In this document: positions 1-5,676 of the stretch, one piece after another
Layout: each line of letters starts with the position of its first letter
Position numbering within the stretch: position 1 is the stretch's first letter
NCBI GenBank assembly: GCA_903854365.1
Contig: CAINWE010000298.1
Coordinates: forward strand, 1-6,946
DNA: 6,946 nt
Direction of reading: 5' to 3'
Source of the DNA: Oligoflexia bacterium
GTDB lineage: Bacteria > Bdellovibrionota > UBA1018
The notes under the pieces: model-generated
Told to the model about the DNA's origin: nothing
Databases searched by the model: none
Seen by the model: only the letters and a program-made list of their open reading frames with translations
Program-made: the position numbers and the translations under genes

Positions 1-150
1 GTGAAAATAGGCAAGTCCCACGTCCAAAATCCACAGATACGTTTCCCCTCTTAACAAATCGAGTGCGCTTTTACTCAAGACTCCGAAGACTTACCCGTCA
101 TTCGATTTTGAATAAAAATAGTCAACTATTCTCCGATAAGTAACTATCCA

Positions 151-165
151 CCGGAGTATTTCCGG
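151..165 (+). promoter_or_regulatory. Small perfect hairpin in the 5' leader of the propeller lipoprotein gene
   Basis: CCGGA at 151-155 and TCCGG at 161-165 are perfectly complementary around the loop GTATT. The hairpin sits 6 bases before the ribosome binding site, so it could affect access to the start region or mRNA stability. A five-pair stem is short enough to occur by chance, and no known regulatory element is matched. Confidence 0.25.
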
Positions 166-171
166 CTATTT

Positions 172-176
172 AGGAG
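172..176 (+). promoter_or_regulatory. Ribosome binding site of the propeller lipoprotein gene
   Basis: AGGAG ends 10 bases before the ATG at 187. This strong Shine-Dalgarno match supports that start, which also gives a well-formed lipoprotein signal peptide. Confidence 0.8.
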
Positions 177-186
177 ATCGAGAACT

Positions 187-2043
187 ATGGGTTTCCTCAC
201 CCGCACCACTTCGATCGTGACTCTTGCGCTCGTCTCCATCGGCACTGTCCAGGGATGTAAGAGCTCCAATGGATTGCCCACAGCTCCTACCCCCAGCCAA
301 TTCGCAGCTACCCCCAATAGTCCTACTCAAATCAACCTCACGTGGACGAGCTCCATCACCAGCGGACAATTCACGCTGGAGCGGTCCACCGATGGCGTTC
401 ATTTCAATCCACTCGCGACTTTGCCTGCTGGCACCCTCACATATAGCGATGCCGGACTCTCCTCTGGCATTCATTATACGTATCGTATTCAAACTTTGAT
501 CTCAGGTGAAAGCTCATCTCCTCCCGTTCAAGCCTCTTCTGAAGTGGCAGGCATCGGTAGCTGGACCCAACTGACGCATGCCGCACCCAACGGCGTTGCA
601 GGTATGCTGCTGCTCACGGACGGAACAGTCATGATGCAGCAAGGTGGAGTATCCAACACGTGGTACAAGCTCACCCCCGACTCGACGGGCAACTACATCA
701 ATGGAACTTGGAGCACTTTAGCGCCCATGAGTATCTCCCGACTGTATTATGCTTCGGGAGTCCTCCCCTCCGGCAAAGTCTACATCCAAGGCGGTGAATA
801 CGTCTCCACAGGCGCATCAAATAGCACGGGCGAAATTTACGACCCGGTTGCGGACACCTGGAGTCCCGTAGGGGCATTATCACCCGCGCCCCTCTCCGCG
901 ACACCGGGCTTTTGCGATGGAATGTCCCAACTCCTGGCGAATGGCTTAGTGCTCATGGGGTGGATCACTGGACCACAAACCTACCTTTATCATCCCGCAA
1001 CCAACACGTTTTCTAGCGGCGCAACGAAACTCTACAACGACTCTTCAGACGAAGAATCCTGGGTGAAACTCCCAGACGGCAGCATCCTGAGTTGGGGTGG
1101 CAGCCCGAATTCAGCCAACGTGCCGAACGCTGCCCAGCGATTCGTTCCCTCTCTCAACCAGTGGGTCGACGCGGGCAATACTCCAGATCCGTTGGAAAAC
1201 AGTGCAGGAGAGTTCGGTCCAGGACTCTTACTCCCCAGTAATGGCAAAGTCTTTGTCATCGGCGCCACCAGCTATACGGCGCTTTACACACCGCCCACCA
1301 CACCTACAGGGCCGGGAACCTGGTCCGAAGGACCAGCGATTCCCAACGTTGCCACGCAGAGCGGCTCTACTTCGGCCGGGGCAAACGACGCTCCGGCGGC
1401 TGTCTTACCTAATGGACATGTCATCTTAGTCGTCGGCCCTAATGGGCCTAATGCGAACTACTCAGGTCCCTCCGAACTCCTCGATTATGACCCCACCGCA
1501 AATACACTGAGCGTCCTGGCTGGGCCCGCGGGCACCCCGTCCTTACCTGTTTCTGAAACGGCAGCCCTCGAAAGCACCCTCACCTCTGACATGCCCTACC
1601 CGACTCATTTAATGATCCTTCCCACCGGACAACTCCTCTACTCAGACGGCGGCGCGAATCCATGGATTTATACCCCAGGGGGCTTAGCAAATCCGACTTG
1701 GAAACCAAGCATCACAAAAATCGCCAAAAACTCCAATGGCACCTATACTCTCACCGGCACGCAACTCAATGGATTGGACGAAGGCTCGATTTACGGCGAC
1801 GACTTTCAAAATGCGACGAATTACCCTATCGTCCAAATCACGAGTTCAAACGGCACAGTGAGTTTTGCCCGCACGACCGGATGGACAAGCGCCGTTGCCA
1901 CTGGTAACACTCTGATGACGACCGTGTTCAGTTTACCATCAGGAATCCCTACAAACACAGGGTCAAATTCAGGACCAGATACCTACATCCTGAAGGTCAT
2001 CGCGAACGGAATCGCTTCGAGCGATTTTAATTTTGCACCTTAA
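187..2043 (+). CDS. Lipoprotein with fibronectin type III domain and seven-bladed kelch/galactose-oxidase-like propeller
   Basis: This 618-residue protein is probably lipid-anchored in the cell envelope. Residues 1-23 form a signal peptide ending in a lipobox (VQGC) with Cys24 as the lipidated residue. After a Pro/Thr linker, residues about 35-120 look like a fibronectin type III domain (INLTWTS, LERSTDG, YRIQT). Residues about 125-500 contain seven copies of a motif of the form LLPdGkVhhhGG, beginning near 141, 192, 249, 295, 348, 406 and 477, which fits a complete seven-bladed propeller of the kelch/galactose oxidase type. The final ~110 residues (from about 507) are a beta-sandwich of the galactose-oxidase C-terminal or IPT/TIG kind, with the stretch EGSIYGDDFQNATNYP. 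The Tyr-His pair of true copper radical oxidases is not obvious (YPTH near 471), so oxidase activity is doubtful; adhesion or sugar binding is as likely. The start is fixed by AGGAG 10 bases upstream. The next gene follows on the same strand after 71 bases. Confidence 0.85.
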   Translation: MGFLTRTTSIVTLALVSIGTVQGCKSSNGLPTAPTPSQFAATPNSPTQINLTWTSSITSGQFTLERSTDGVHFNPLATLPAGTLTYSDAGLSSGIHYTYRIQTLISGESSSPPVQASSEVAGIGSWTQLTHAAPNGVAGMLLLTDGTVMMQQGGVSNTWYKLTPDSTGNYINGTWSTLAPMSISRLYYASGVLPSGKVYIQGGEYVSTGASNSTGEIYDPVADTWSPVGALSPAPLSATPGFCDGMSQLLANGLVLMGWITGPQTYLYHPATNTFSSGATKLYNDSSDEESWVKLPDGSILSWGGSPNSANVPNAAQRFVPSLNQWVDAGNTPDPLENSAGEFGPGLLLPSNGKVFVIGATSYTALYTPPTTPTGPGTWSEGPAIPNVATQSGSTSAGANDAPAAVLPNGHVILVVGPNGPNANYSGPSELLDYDPTANTLSVLAGPAGTPSLPVSETAALESTLTSDMPYPTHLMILPTGQLLYSDGGANPWIYTPGGLANPTWKPSITKIAKNSNGTYTLTGTQLNGLDEGSIYGDDFQNATNYPIVQITSSNGTVSFARTTGWTSAVATGNTLMTTVFSLPSGIPTNTGSNSGPDTYILKVIANGIASSDFNFAP

Positions 2044-2054
2044 CTGAAATTGGA

Positions 2055-2071
2055 TTGATTTTTTAAATCAA
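2055..2071 (+). promoter_or_regulatory. AT-rich perfect inverted repeat between the first two genes
   Basis: TTGATTT (2055-2061) and AAATCAA (2065-2071) form a perfect seven-base inverted repeat around TTT, 12 bases after the stop codon of the lipoprotein gene. With one G-C pair in the stem and no following T-run, it is a poor intrinsic terminator. It may be an operator or part of the AT-rich promoter region of the next gene. The half sites resemble FNR/CRP-family half sites, but the spacing is wrong for the classical FNR box. Confidence 0.3.
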
Positions 2072-2074
2072 ATG

Positions 2075-2079
2075 AGGAG
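2075..2079 (+). promoter_or_regulatory. Strong Shine-Dalgarno sequence placed 35 bases before the assigned start of the next gene
   Basis: AGGAG is the only good ribosome binding site before the nucleotidylyltransferase gene, but it is too far from the ATG at 2115 to serve it directly. It is well placed for TTG at 2087 (7-base gap), whose frame ends at TGA 2102-2104. It is also usable for GTG at 2091 (11-base gap), which is in frame with the gene but blocked by TAA at 2106-2108. Either mini-ORF ends within about a dozen bases of the ATG, which would fit a leader peptide with reinitiation. Confidence 0.4.
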
Positions 2080-2114
2080 ATCACCTTTGCGTGCAACGCT
2101 CTGAATAAAAAAAT

Positions 2115-3032
2115 ATGCGATTCCAACTTCGTCTTTTACTAGCTTTAATATCAGTGACCTCAGGTTTGTTGGGCACCACCCCGGCCTTTGCAATCCGCCC
2201 AAGCGACGCGTGTCAACGGAACCTTTTTGGAAATCTTTTTCATGCGGAGGAAGAGAAATTGGGTGCACTCGTCGCACCGCTCGTCGGATTAGACGGAGCA
2301 GAAGCACCCCAAAAAAAAGCTGCCGCGCCAGCACCCCTGCCGGTTGACCACGTCATTTTTTTTCCTGGCTCCTTCTCACCTCCTCATAAAAGTCATTTTG
2401 ATCTCTTAAAAAAACACCTCAAAGACAGCCCCAGGAGTCACGCGATCATCATTTATCATGATGACACGCGCGAAGGCATTGACCCTGCGATCGCAAAAGA
2501 AGCGTGGGACAAATATTATTTCGCGCTATTACAAAAGGAGTTTCCAGACAGTGTCCTGACCTCGATCAAGTCCTCAGAAGGAGATCCTCATGACGAGGCC
2601 TTTTATCATTTCCGAAGCAACAAACAGTACAAAACGGCCACTGTTTTAGCTGGGGCTGACCGAAAAGACTACGCTTCCCGATTAGAAACGAATCCCGCTT
2701 GGAAAAGAAAAATCTCCAAACTAAAAGGCGAAGGTCGGAAACTCTCTTATAGTATTATGCGCCGTGACGAAGCTGCTCCTGATGCGATTTCCGCCACTCG
2801 CCTAAGAAAATGCCTCCGTGATGCAATCCCAGACGCGCCGCTCCTGCCTGCTAGTGCTTCCTCGGCGAACCCAGCACTACTTCAGCTCTGTCGACGATTC
2901 TTCCCCGATGAACTCAGCGATGATGAGTTTTTGGACCTCGCCAACTGGATCACGGATCGAATGAAGCGCAACCTCAATCATCCTGCCGGCACGCAGGAGA
3001 ACTCTCCCCCTCAAAAACGCCAGCGACAATGA
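2115..3032 (+). CDS. Exported nucleotidylyltransferase-like protein (NadD/cytidylyltransferase superfamily)
   Basis: This 305-residue protein belongs to the HxGH nucleotidylyltransferase superfamily, whose members transfer a nucleotidyl group from an NTP to a phosphorylated acceptor such as NMN, nicotinate mononucleotide or pantetheine phosphate. Two signatures are seen. GSFSPPHKSH at 85-94 corresponds to GxFxPxHxGH, with both His (91, 94) kept and the Gly replaced by Ser. ISATRLR at 225-231 corresponds to the ISxTxhR nucleotide-binding motif. A GAD at 180-182 lies where NadD-type enzymes have a similar Gly-x-Asp. The oddity is residues 1-26, a clear signal peptide with Arg2/Arg6, a Leu-rich core and an AFA cleavage site, followed by a linker with an Ala/Pro stretch before the domain starts near residue 77. 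The C-terminus has a helical segment (about 266-286) and a basic tail. The coding sequence contains runs of eight A (2311-2318) and eight T (2356-2363). The ATG at 2115 has no adjacent Shine-Dalgarno sequence, but it is the only start giving the signal peptide. The acceptor substrate cannot be told. Confidence 0.75.
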   Translation: MRFQLRLLLALISVTSGLLGTTPAFAIRPSDACQRNLFGNLFHAEEEKLGALVAPLVGLDGAEAPQKKAAAPAPLPVDHVIFFPGSFSPPHKSHFDLLKKHLKDSPRSHAIIIYHDDTREGIDPAIAKEAWDKYYFALLQKEFPDSVLTSIKSSEGDPHDEAFYHFRSNKQYKTATVLAGADRKDYASRLETNPAWKRKISKLKGEGRKLSYSIMRRDEAAPDAISATRLRKCLRDAIPDAPLLPASASSANPALLQLCRRFFPDELSDDEFLDLANWITDRMKRNLNHPAGTQENSPPQKRQRQ

Positions 3033-3158
3033 ACAGGATACTCGACGAAAATCTCGCCGTTCACGTCGAGATCGAACCAGACTGTCTCACTGAACTACCC
3101 GATTCATCCAAAACCTAAGAACTCTAAAATTCGGCTGAGTCTGCTCGCAAAAAGATCC
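3033..3158. other. Gap between convergent genes
   Basis: The nucleotidylyltransferase gene ends at 3032 on the plus strand and the central lipoprotein gene ends at 3159 on the minus strand. Besides the imperfect hairpin listed separately, no strong intrinsic terminator, repeat or gene is visible here. Confidence 0.5.
3051..3072 (-). terminator. Possible weak terminator for the central lipoprotein gene
   Basis: ATCTCGCCG (3051-3059) and CGTCGAGAT (3064-3072) can pair with one mismatch around a four-base loop. Read on the minus strand, the stem is followed by a short T-run (ATTTTCG), while on the plus strand no T-run follows. It lies about 87 bases beyond the minus-strand stop codon. The mismatch and short T-run make it a weak candidate. 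Confidence 0.3.
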
Positions 3159-4559
3159 TTAATGCGATTGAGAAATTCCGATCTTACGGGCTTCCCATTT
3201 CGCGACGTGTTTTTCTGCGAAGCTTCGAGCCTGAACTCGACCCATCGGAGCGCGATTTTTCTCAAAATCTCCTGCAATGGCATTTTCATAGGCCCTTTTG
3301 TAAATGAAAAATGCTTTTGGACTCCTCTGCGCAAAAAGCTCCGCGAACTCTCGGGCCTTTGTCATCGAGAGTCTGAGTTTAATTTCATAAGCGTAGGCAA
3401 ACGCTCGATCATAGGTACGTAAGGTCTGCCGAGGTTCGGATTGCTCGAGAATCCAATCAGCAAACTCGAGGACTTGTTTCCCACGAAACCCAAGCCGCCC
3501 GAAAGCAAATCTCAGAGACTCATGATCCAACGCCGTATACTCTGGCGGAACTTTCCGAATGACTCTTACCCTGGAAGCCTGATCTCGTGCAAAAGCTGCT
3601 TCATCCACCACAAAATACGCGATCTCTTCATCAGAAGAATCCCCATCGAAGTCCTCCTGATTGCCATCCGAACTCCGGCGCTCCTCCAAAACTACGTCGT
3701 CCCTTCCAGCCGTCAGAGGCATCTGAAACGCCCCCCCCGGAAATAACGCGGCCATGAATGCCTTTGGGAAACGCGTTTGAAACGTAGCATCCTTCAGCGA
3801 AGCCAAATGGCGAAAATCGAGCGCGAAAACACCATCTCTCACCTCGGCCTGGTTTAAGCTCGGCGAAAGCAGACCATCCGGCAATTGCAGTCTTTGATCG
3901 CCTTCAAGAAAGCAACAGTTTTGAAGAATCACCCGACAATCTTGCAAGAAAACCCGTCCATCGCTTTGTGACCGCAGACCTAGTCCCGAGCCCGTCAAAC
4001 GTGCTCTCTGCACTAGCGAGCTCTGCAATGGCACCAGGCGACCGTCGATGAGCACCAGTTGCTCGTCCTCAGAAGCTGCGCCACTCTCCTGAATCGAGAT
4101 CACGCGACCGTCTTTTAAAACGATAGTTCCCTCCTGCAACACCATCCACCCATTACGCTGCACAAAAACACAATCACGTAACAGAATCTCTTTCCCCTGA
4201 ATCAAAAGAGTCCAGTGCTCCGAAGGCCTGTGAGAATCACTTCCAAAAGGCCCATCAACTCCAGCCATTTGACCCGAGGGTTGAGCCAATTCTGCGGAAG
4301 ACTTACCACGAGCCCCTCCAGTCCTGACCGGCTTGATAGAGCCACACACATGAGGTGGGACCAAACCAGTCCCCGTGAGATGCGGACCCTCTGGACCTTC
4401 ATCGTTCAAACCCTCGGGTGGATCTTGCGGTAGGCCCTGTAAAGACACTACGCCTGAAGAACCTCCGCTCCGCGGCCCAGGATGAGACACTGTAGCAGGA
4501 GCACAGCTAAAAAAAATAAAACTCACTAAAAAGCTCAAAAGCCTATTTTTATCCGTCAT
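3159..4559 (-). CDS. Putative lipoprotein with DGR beta repeats and C-terminal helical repeats, function unknown
   Basis: I do not recognise an enzymatic family. Counting from the ATG at 4559 (466 residues), residues 1-18 are a short hydrophobic signal sequence ending in FFS-Cys19, a weak lipobox. Residues about 20-115 are Gly/Pro/Ser-rich and probably disordered. Residues about 116-232 are beta-rich, with repeated DG turns (KDGRV 149, IDGRL 171, SDGRV 199, PDGL 227) and several Cys (130, 208, 215, 216), suggesting a solenoid or beta-helix-like domain. Residues about 287-320 are acidic (EDFDGDSSDEE). Residues about 345-455 hold three related helical units, each with an aromatic/Ala helix followed by a pattern like LEFADWI, REFAELF or RSFAEKH, recalling repeat proteins I associate with Bdellovibrio. 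The start is uncertain. TTG at 4592 and GTG at 4571 are in frame. GGAGG lies 13 bases before the ATG, and AGGGAG lies 9 bases before the GTG. The ATG is preferred because it puts the signal sequence at the N-terminus. A coding-strand run of eight G at 3731-3738 could make expression phase-variable. Confidence 0.65.
   Translation of the reverse strand: MTDKNRLLSFLVSFIFFSCAPATVSHPGPRSGGSSGVVSLQGLPQDPPEGLNDEGPEGPHLTGTGLVPPHVCGSIKPVRTGGARGKSSAELAQPSGQMAGVDGPFGSDSHRPSEHWTLLIQGKEILLRDCVFVQRNGWMVLQEGTIVLKDGRVISIQESGAASEDEQLVLIDGRLVPLQSSLVQRARLTGSGLGLRSQSDGRVFLQDCRVILQNCCFLEGDQRLQLPDGLLSPSLNQAEVRDGVFALDFRHLASLKDATFQTRFPKAFMAALFPGGAFQMPLTAGRDDVVLEERRSSDGNQEDFDGDSSDEEIAYFVVDEAAFARDQASRVRVIRKVPPEYTALDHESLRFAFGRLGFRGKQVLEFADWILEQSEPRQTLRTYDRAFAYAYEIKLRLSMTKAREFAELFAQRSPKAFFIYKRAYENAIAGDFEKNRAPMGRVQARSFAEKHVAKWEARKIGISQSH
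3731..3738 (-). repeat. Homopolymer tract, eight G in the coding strand of the lipoprotein gene
   Basis: The plus strand reads eight C in a row, encoding part of Phe-Pro-Gly-Gly-Ala near residues 273-277 of the lipoprotein. I read the flanking frames by hand. Loss of one base brings a TGA within about six codons. Gain of one base brings a TGA after roughly 35 codons. Either change removes the acidic stretch and the helical repeats. The tract length is at the lower end of what is known for slipped-strand contingency loci. Confidence 0.6.
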
Positions 4560-4585
4560 TGTAAGACCCACGCCTCCACACTCCC

Positions 4586-4596
4586 TCGTCAACTCA
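4586..4596. repeat. Direct repeat copy 1 (TCGTCAACTCA)
   Basis: An 11-base sequence identical to 4668-4678, 82 bases apart and in the same orientation. On the minus strand it reads TGAGTTGACGA and contains TTGACG, a good -35-like hexamer. This copy overlaps the upstream TTG alternative start of the lipoprotein gene. Confidence 0.5.
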
Positions 4597-4645
4597 CGGA
4601 TTACAGCACGAGTACCCCGTCAGAACAGGACAGCTGACTGCGTCA

Positions 4646-4674
4646 TTCCTATGTTCTTTTTATGCGGTCGTCAA
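4646..4674 (-). promoter_or_regulatory. Candidate sigma-70-type promoter of the central lipoprotein gene
   Basis: On the minus strand TTGACG (4674-4669) is followed after exactly 17 bases by TAGGAA (4651-4646). The -35 box matches five of six consensus bases, while the -10 box is poor. Transcription would begin near 4639 and leave a leader of about 80 bases before the ATG at 4559. The -35 lies in one copy of the 11-mer repeat and overlaps the palindrome at 4673-4684. Confidence 0.4.
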
Positions 4675-4678
4675 CTCA
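4668..4678. repeat. Direct repeat copy 2 (TCGTCAACTCA)
   Basis: Identical to 4586-4596 and in the same orientation. This copy supplies the candidate -35 box of the lipoprotein gene and runs into the 12-bp palindrome. Confidence 0.5.
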
Positions 4679-4684
4679 TGAGTT
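4673..4684. promoter_or_regulatory. Perfect 12-bp palindrome, candidate operator
   Basis: AACTCATGAGTT is a perfect 12-base palindrome with no spacer. It starts 20 bases beyond the phospholipase stop codon and overlaps the candidate -35 box of the lipoprotein gene by two bases. That is a natural place for a dimeric repressor or activator to bind. With no loop and no T-run it is not a terminator. Confidence 0.4.
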
Positions 4685-4704
4685 CACACAGAGAAGGCAT
4701 GATT

Positions 4705-5667
4705 TCAAATCGAACCATTCATGTCGAGCAGAGTTGAGATCAATGGGCACTGATCAAAAAAATCAGCAGTTACAATATTCAATCGACTACCGGAGTCGTG
4801 CCAACCCCGAATCCAACTGAGCATTTGATCCCGCAGAGACTGACTAAAAAGTGATAAGGAATTTTGCCCAGGATAAAATGGAAAAGCATACCTGAAATCA
4901 AGAAAAGTAGAGAGATTGCTTGAAGGGGTTAGGATCAATTGCACATTCCTGAAAAGATCCAAATTCTGAGATTGAAGTGATTGATCGAGATAAGCTTTCA
5001 CTGCTTCTACTCGATCTTGATTCGGCCAAAAATTCTGATACTCCTCCAAAAGCATCACGGACTTCCCAGCGCCCCAAAAGTCACTGAATCTGCGCTGACT
5101 AGAAAAAGAAATCATAGCTTCCCCGAAATGATCGTTGAGTAATTGCTGCACCTCTTGCTTCTTTTTAACTCGTTGATCCGGCGTGAGACGATTCGCCTGA
5201 TAATCAAAGGAGAGTTCATAAGCAATGAGAATGACTTCTTTGGGGTGTTGCAAAATGAAGCTGGAGATCTCATTTAATGCAGGCTGAAGCCCCATGGAAA
5301 CAAGCCCATGCGTAATGAGTGCTTGCCCGGAGGAGTCAAAGGCTACTCTCAAATCAAAGAATCGAATTCCCAAGGTGAGTTGCTCTCGAAAGCTCCGATA
5401 TTGAGTCTTAGCCCAGCTTGCAACCAAGGGTCGCACTACATGATAGAGCACGTTTGAGCCCGGCCCAACTTCGGAGTAAGGGCTAATCTGATAAGTCCCT
5501 GAGTTATGAGTCCCCGGTATCACTATCTCATTTAATCGAACCCCTGAACGAGTCTCGTAGAGCTCATTCATCCAATCGGCCGTTTGAGCGCACCACGCAC
5601 TCTGACTTGCCGATACCAACCCAACAAAAATCATTACAAAATAAACTCGGAGACATAAAATATGCAC
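4705..5667 (-). CDS. Exported phosphatidylinositol-specific phospholipase C-like protein (PI-PLC X domain)
   Basis: The family cleaves the glycerol-phosphate bond of phosphoinositides or similar phosphodiester lipids. Of the 320 residues, 1-27 are a signal peptide ending near AWCA, so the mature enzyme acts outside the cytoplasm. The X domain begins near residue 31 with LNEIVIPGTHNSGTY. His54 corresponds to the general base His32 of the Bacillus enzyme, GIRFFDLRV (100-108) supplies Asp105 and Arg107 in the positions of Asp67/Arg69, and ITHG (118-121) supplies the second catalytic His120. EVILIAYEL (144-152) is the usual following core strand. Asn55 stands where the Bacillus enzyme has Asp33; Asn is also found there in eukaryotic calcium-dependent PLCs, so the metal dependence is open. 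The start is GTG at 5667: the preceding codon is an in-frame TGA, and AAAAGG lies 9 bases upstream. The gene is transcribed away from the next gene from an overlapping promoter pair. The natural lipid substrate is unknown. Confidence 0.85.
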   Translation of the reverse strand: MHILCLRVYFVMIFVGLVSASQSAWCAQTADWMNELYETRSGVRLNEIVIPGTHNSGTYQISPYSEVGPGSNVLYHVVRPLVASWAKTQYRSFREQLTLGIRFFDLRVAFDSSGQALITHGLVSMGLQPALNEISSFILQHPKEVILIAYELSFDYQANRLTPDQRVKKKQEVQQLLNDHFGEAMISFSSQRRFSDFWGAGKSVMLLEEYQNFWPNQDRVEAVKAYLDQSLQSQNLDLFRNVQLILTPSSNLSTFLDFRYAFPFYPGQNSLSLFSQSLRDQMLSWIRGWHDSGSRLNIVTADFFDQCPLISTLLDMNGSI

Positions 5668-5676
5668 TCAGATCTA

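Larger units (their letters stand above)
1..186. other. Intergenic leader region upstream of the propeller lipoprotein
   Basis: No convincing gene is visible. One plus-strand frame stays open from the window edge to a TAA at 141-143, and another from base 1 to a TAA at 52-54. Both are short, have no visible start and show no recognisable protein, so neither is called as the tail of an upstream gene. The stretch from about 100 to 148 is AT-rich and carries a hyphenated palindrome (AATAGT-CA-ACTATT, 117-130). An imperfect second copy of its right half (AACTAT at 124-129 and 142-147) follows 18 bases later. I could not find a -35/-10 pair with good spacing on the plus strand. Confidence 0.4.
4560..4704. 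other. Intergenic region between the phospholipase and the central lipoprotein gene
   Basis: Both flanking genes are on the minus strand. No gene is seen in the 145 bases. The region holds a candidate promoter, a 12-bp palindrome and two copies of an 11-mer, all listed separately, which suggests that the lipoprotein gene has its own regulated promoter instead of being read only from the phospholipase promoter. Confidence 0.5.

Noticed and set aside
3..143. Open plus-strand frame from the window edge to TAA, possibly the tail of an upstream gene.
   Set aside because: About 46 codons without a visible start or recognisable protein, with an AT-rich, promoter-like last third. It cannot be told from chance.
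166..492. Minus-strand ORF opposite the start of the propeller lipoprotein gene.
   Set aside because: It lies antisense to a well-supported gene, has no family motif and is Arg/Ser/Gly-biased, as expected of a shadow frame.
2055..2071. FNR-like box (TTGAT ... ATCAA).
   Set aside because: The half sites are 7 bases apart, and the classical FNR box has 4. In AT-rich intergenic DNA such a repeat can arise by chance.
2991..3029. Basic C-terminal tail of the nucleotidylyltransferase (PPQKRQRQ) as a nuclear localisation signal.
   Set aside because: The match to a nuclear localisation signal is weak, and nothing else in the window shows delivery into a eukaryotic host.
3029..3118. 29-codon ORF whose ATG overlaps the TGA of the nucleotidylyltransferase gene (ATGA).
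   Set aside because: It has no Shine-Dalgarno sequence and no recognisable motif, and its sequence includes the imperfect hairpin. An ATGA overlap alone is weak evidence at this length.
4560..4592. Eleven-residue N-terminal extension of the central lipoprotein from TTG at 4592.
   Set aside because: There is no ribosome binding site before the TTG, and the extension would push the signal sequence inward. It covers the GGAGG that probably serves the later start.
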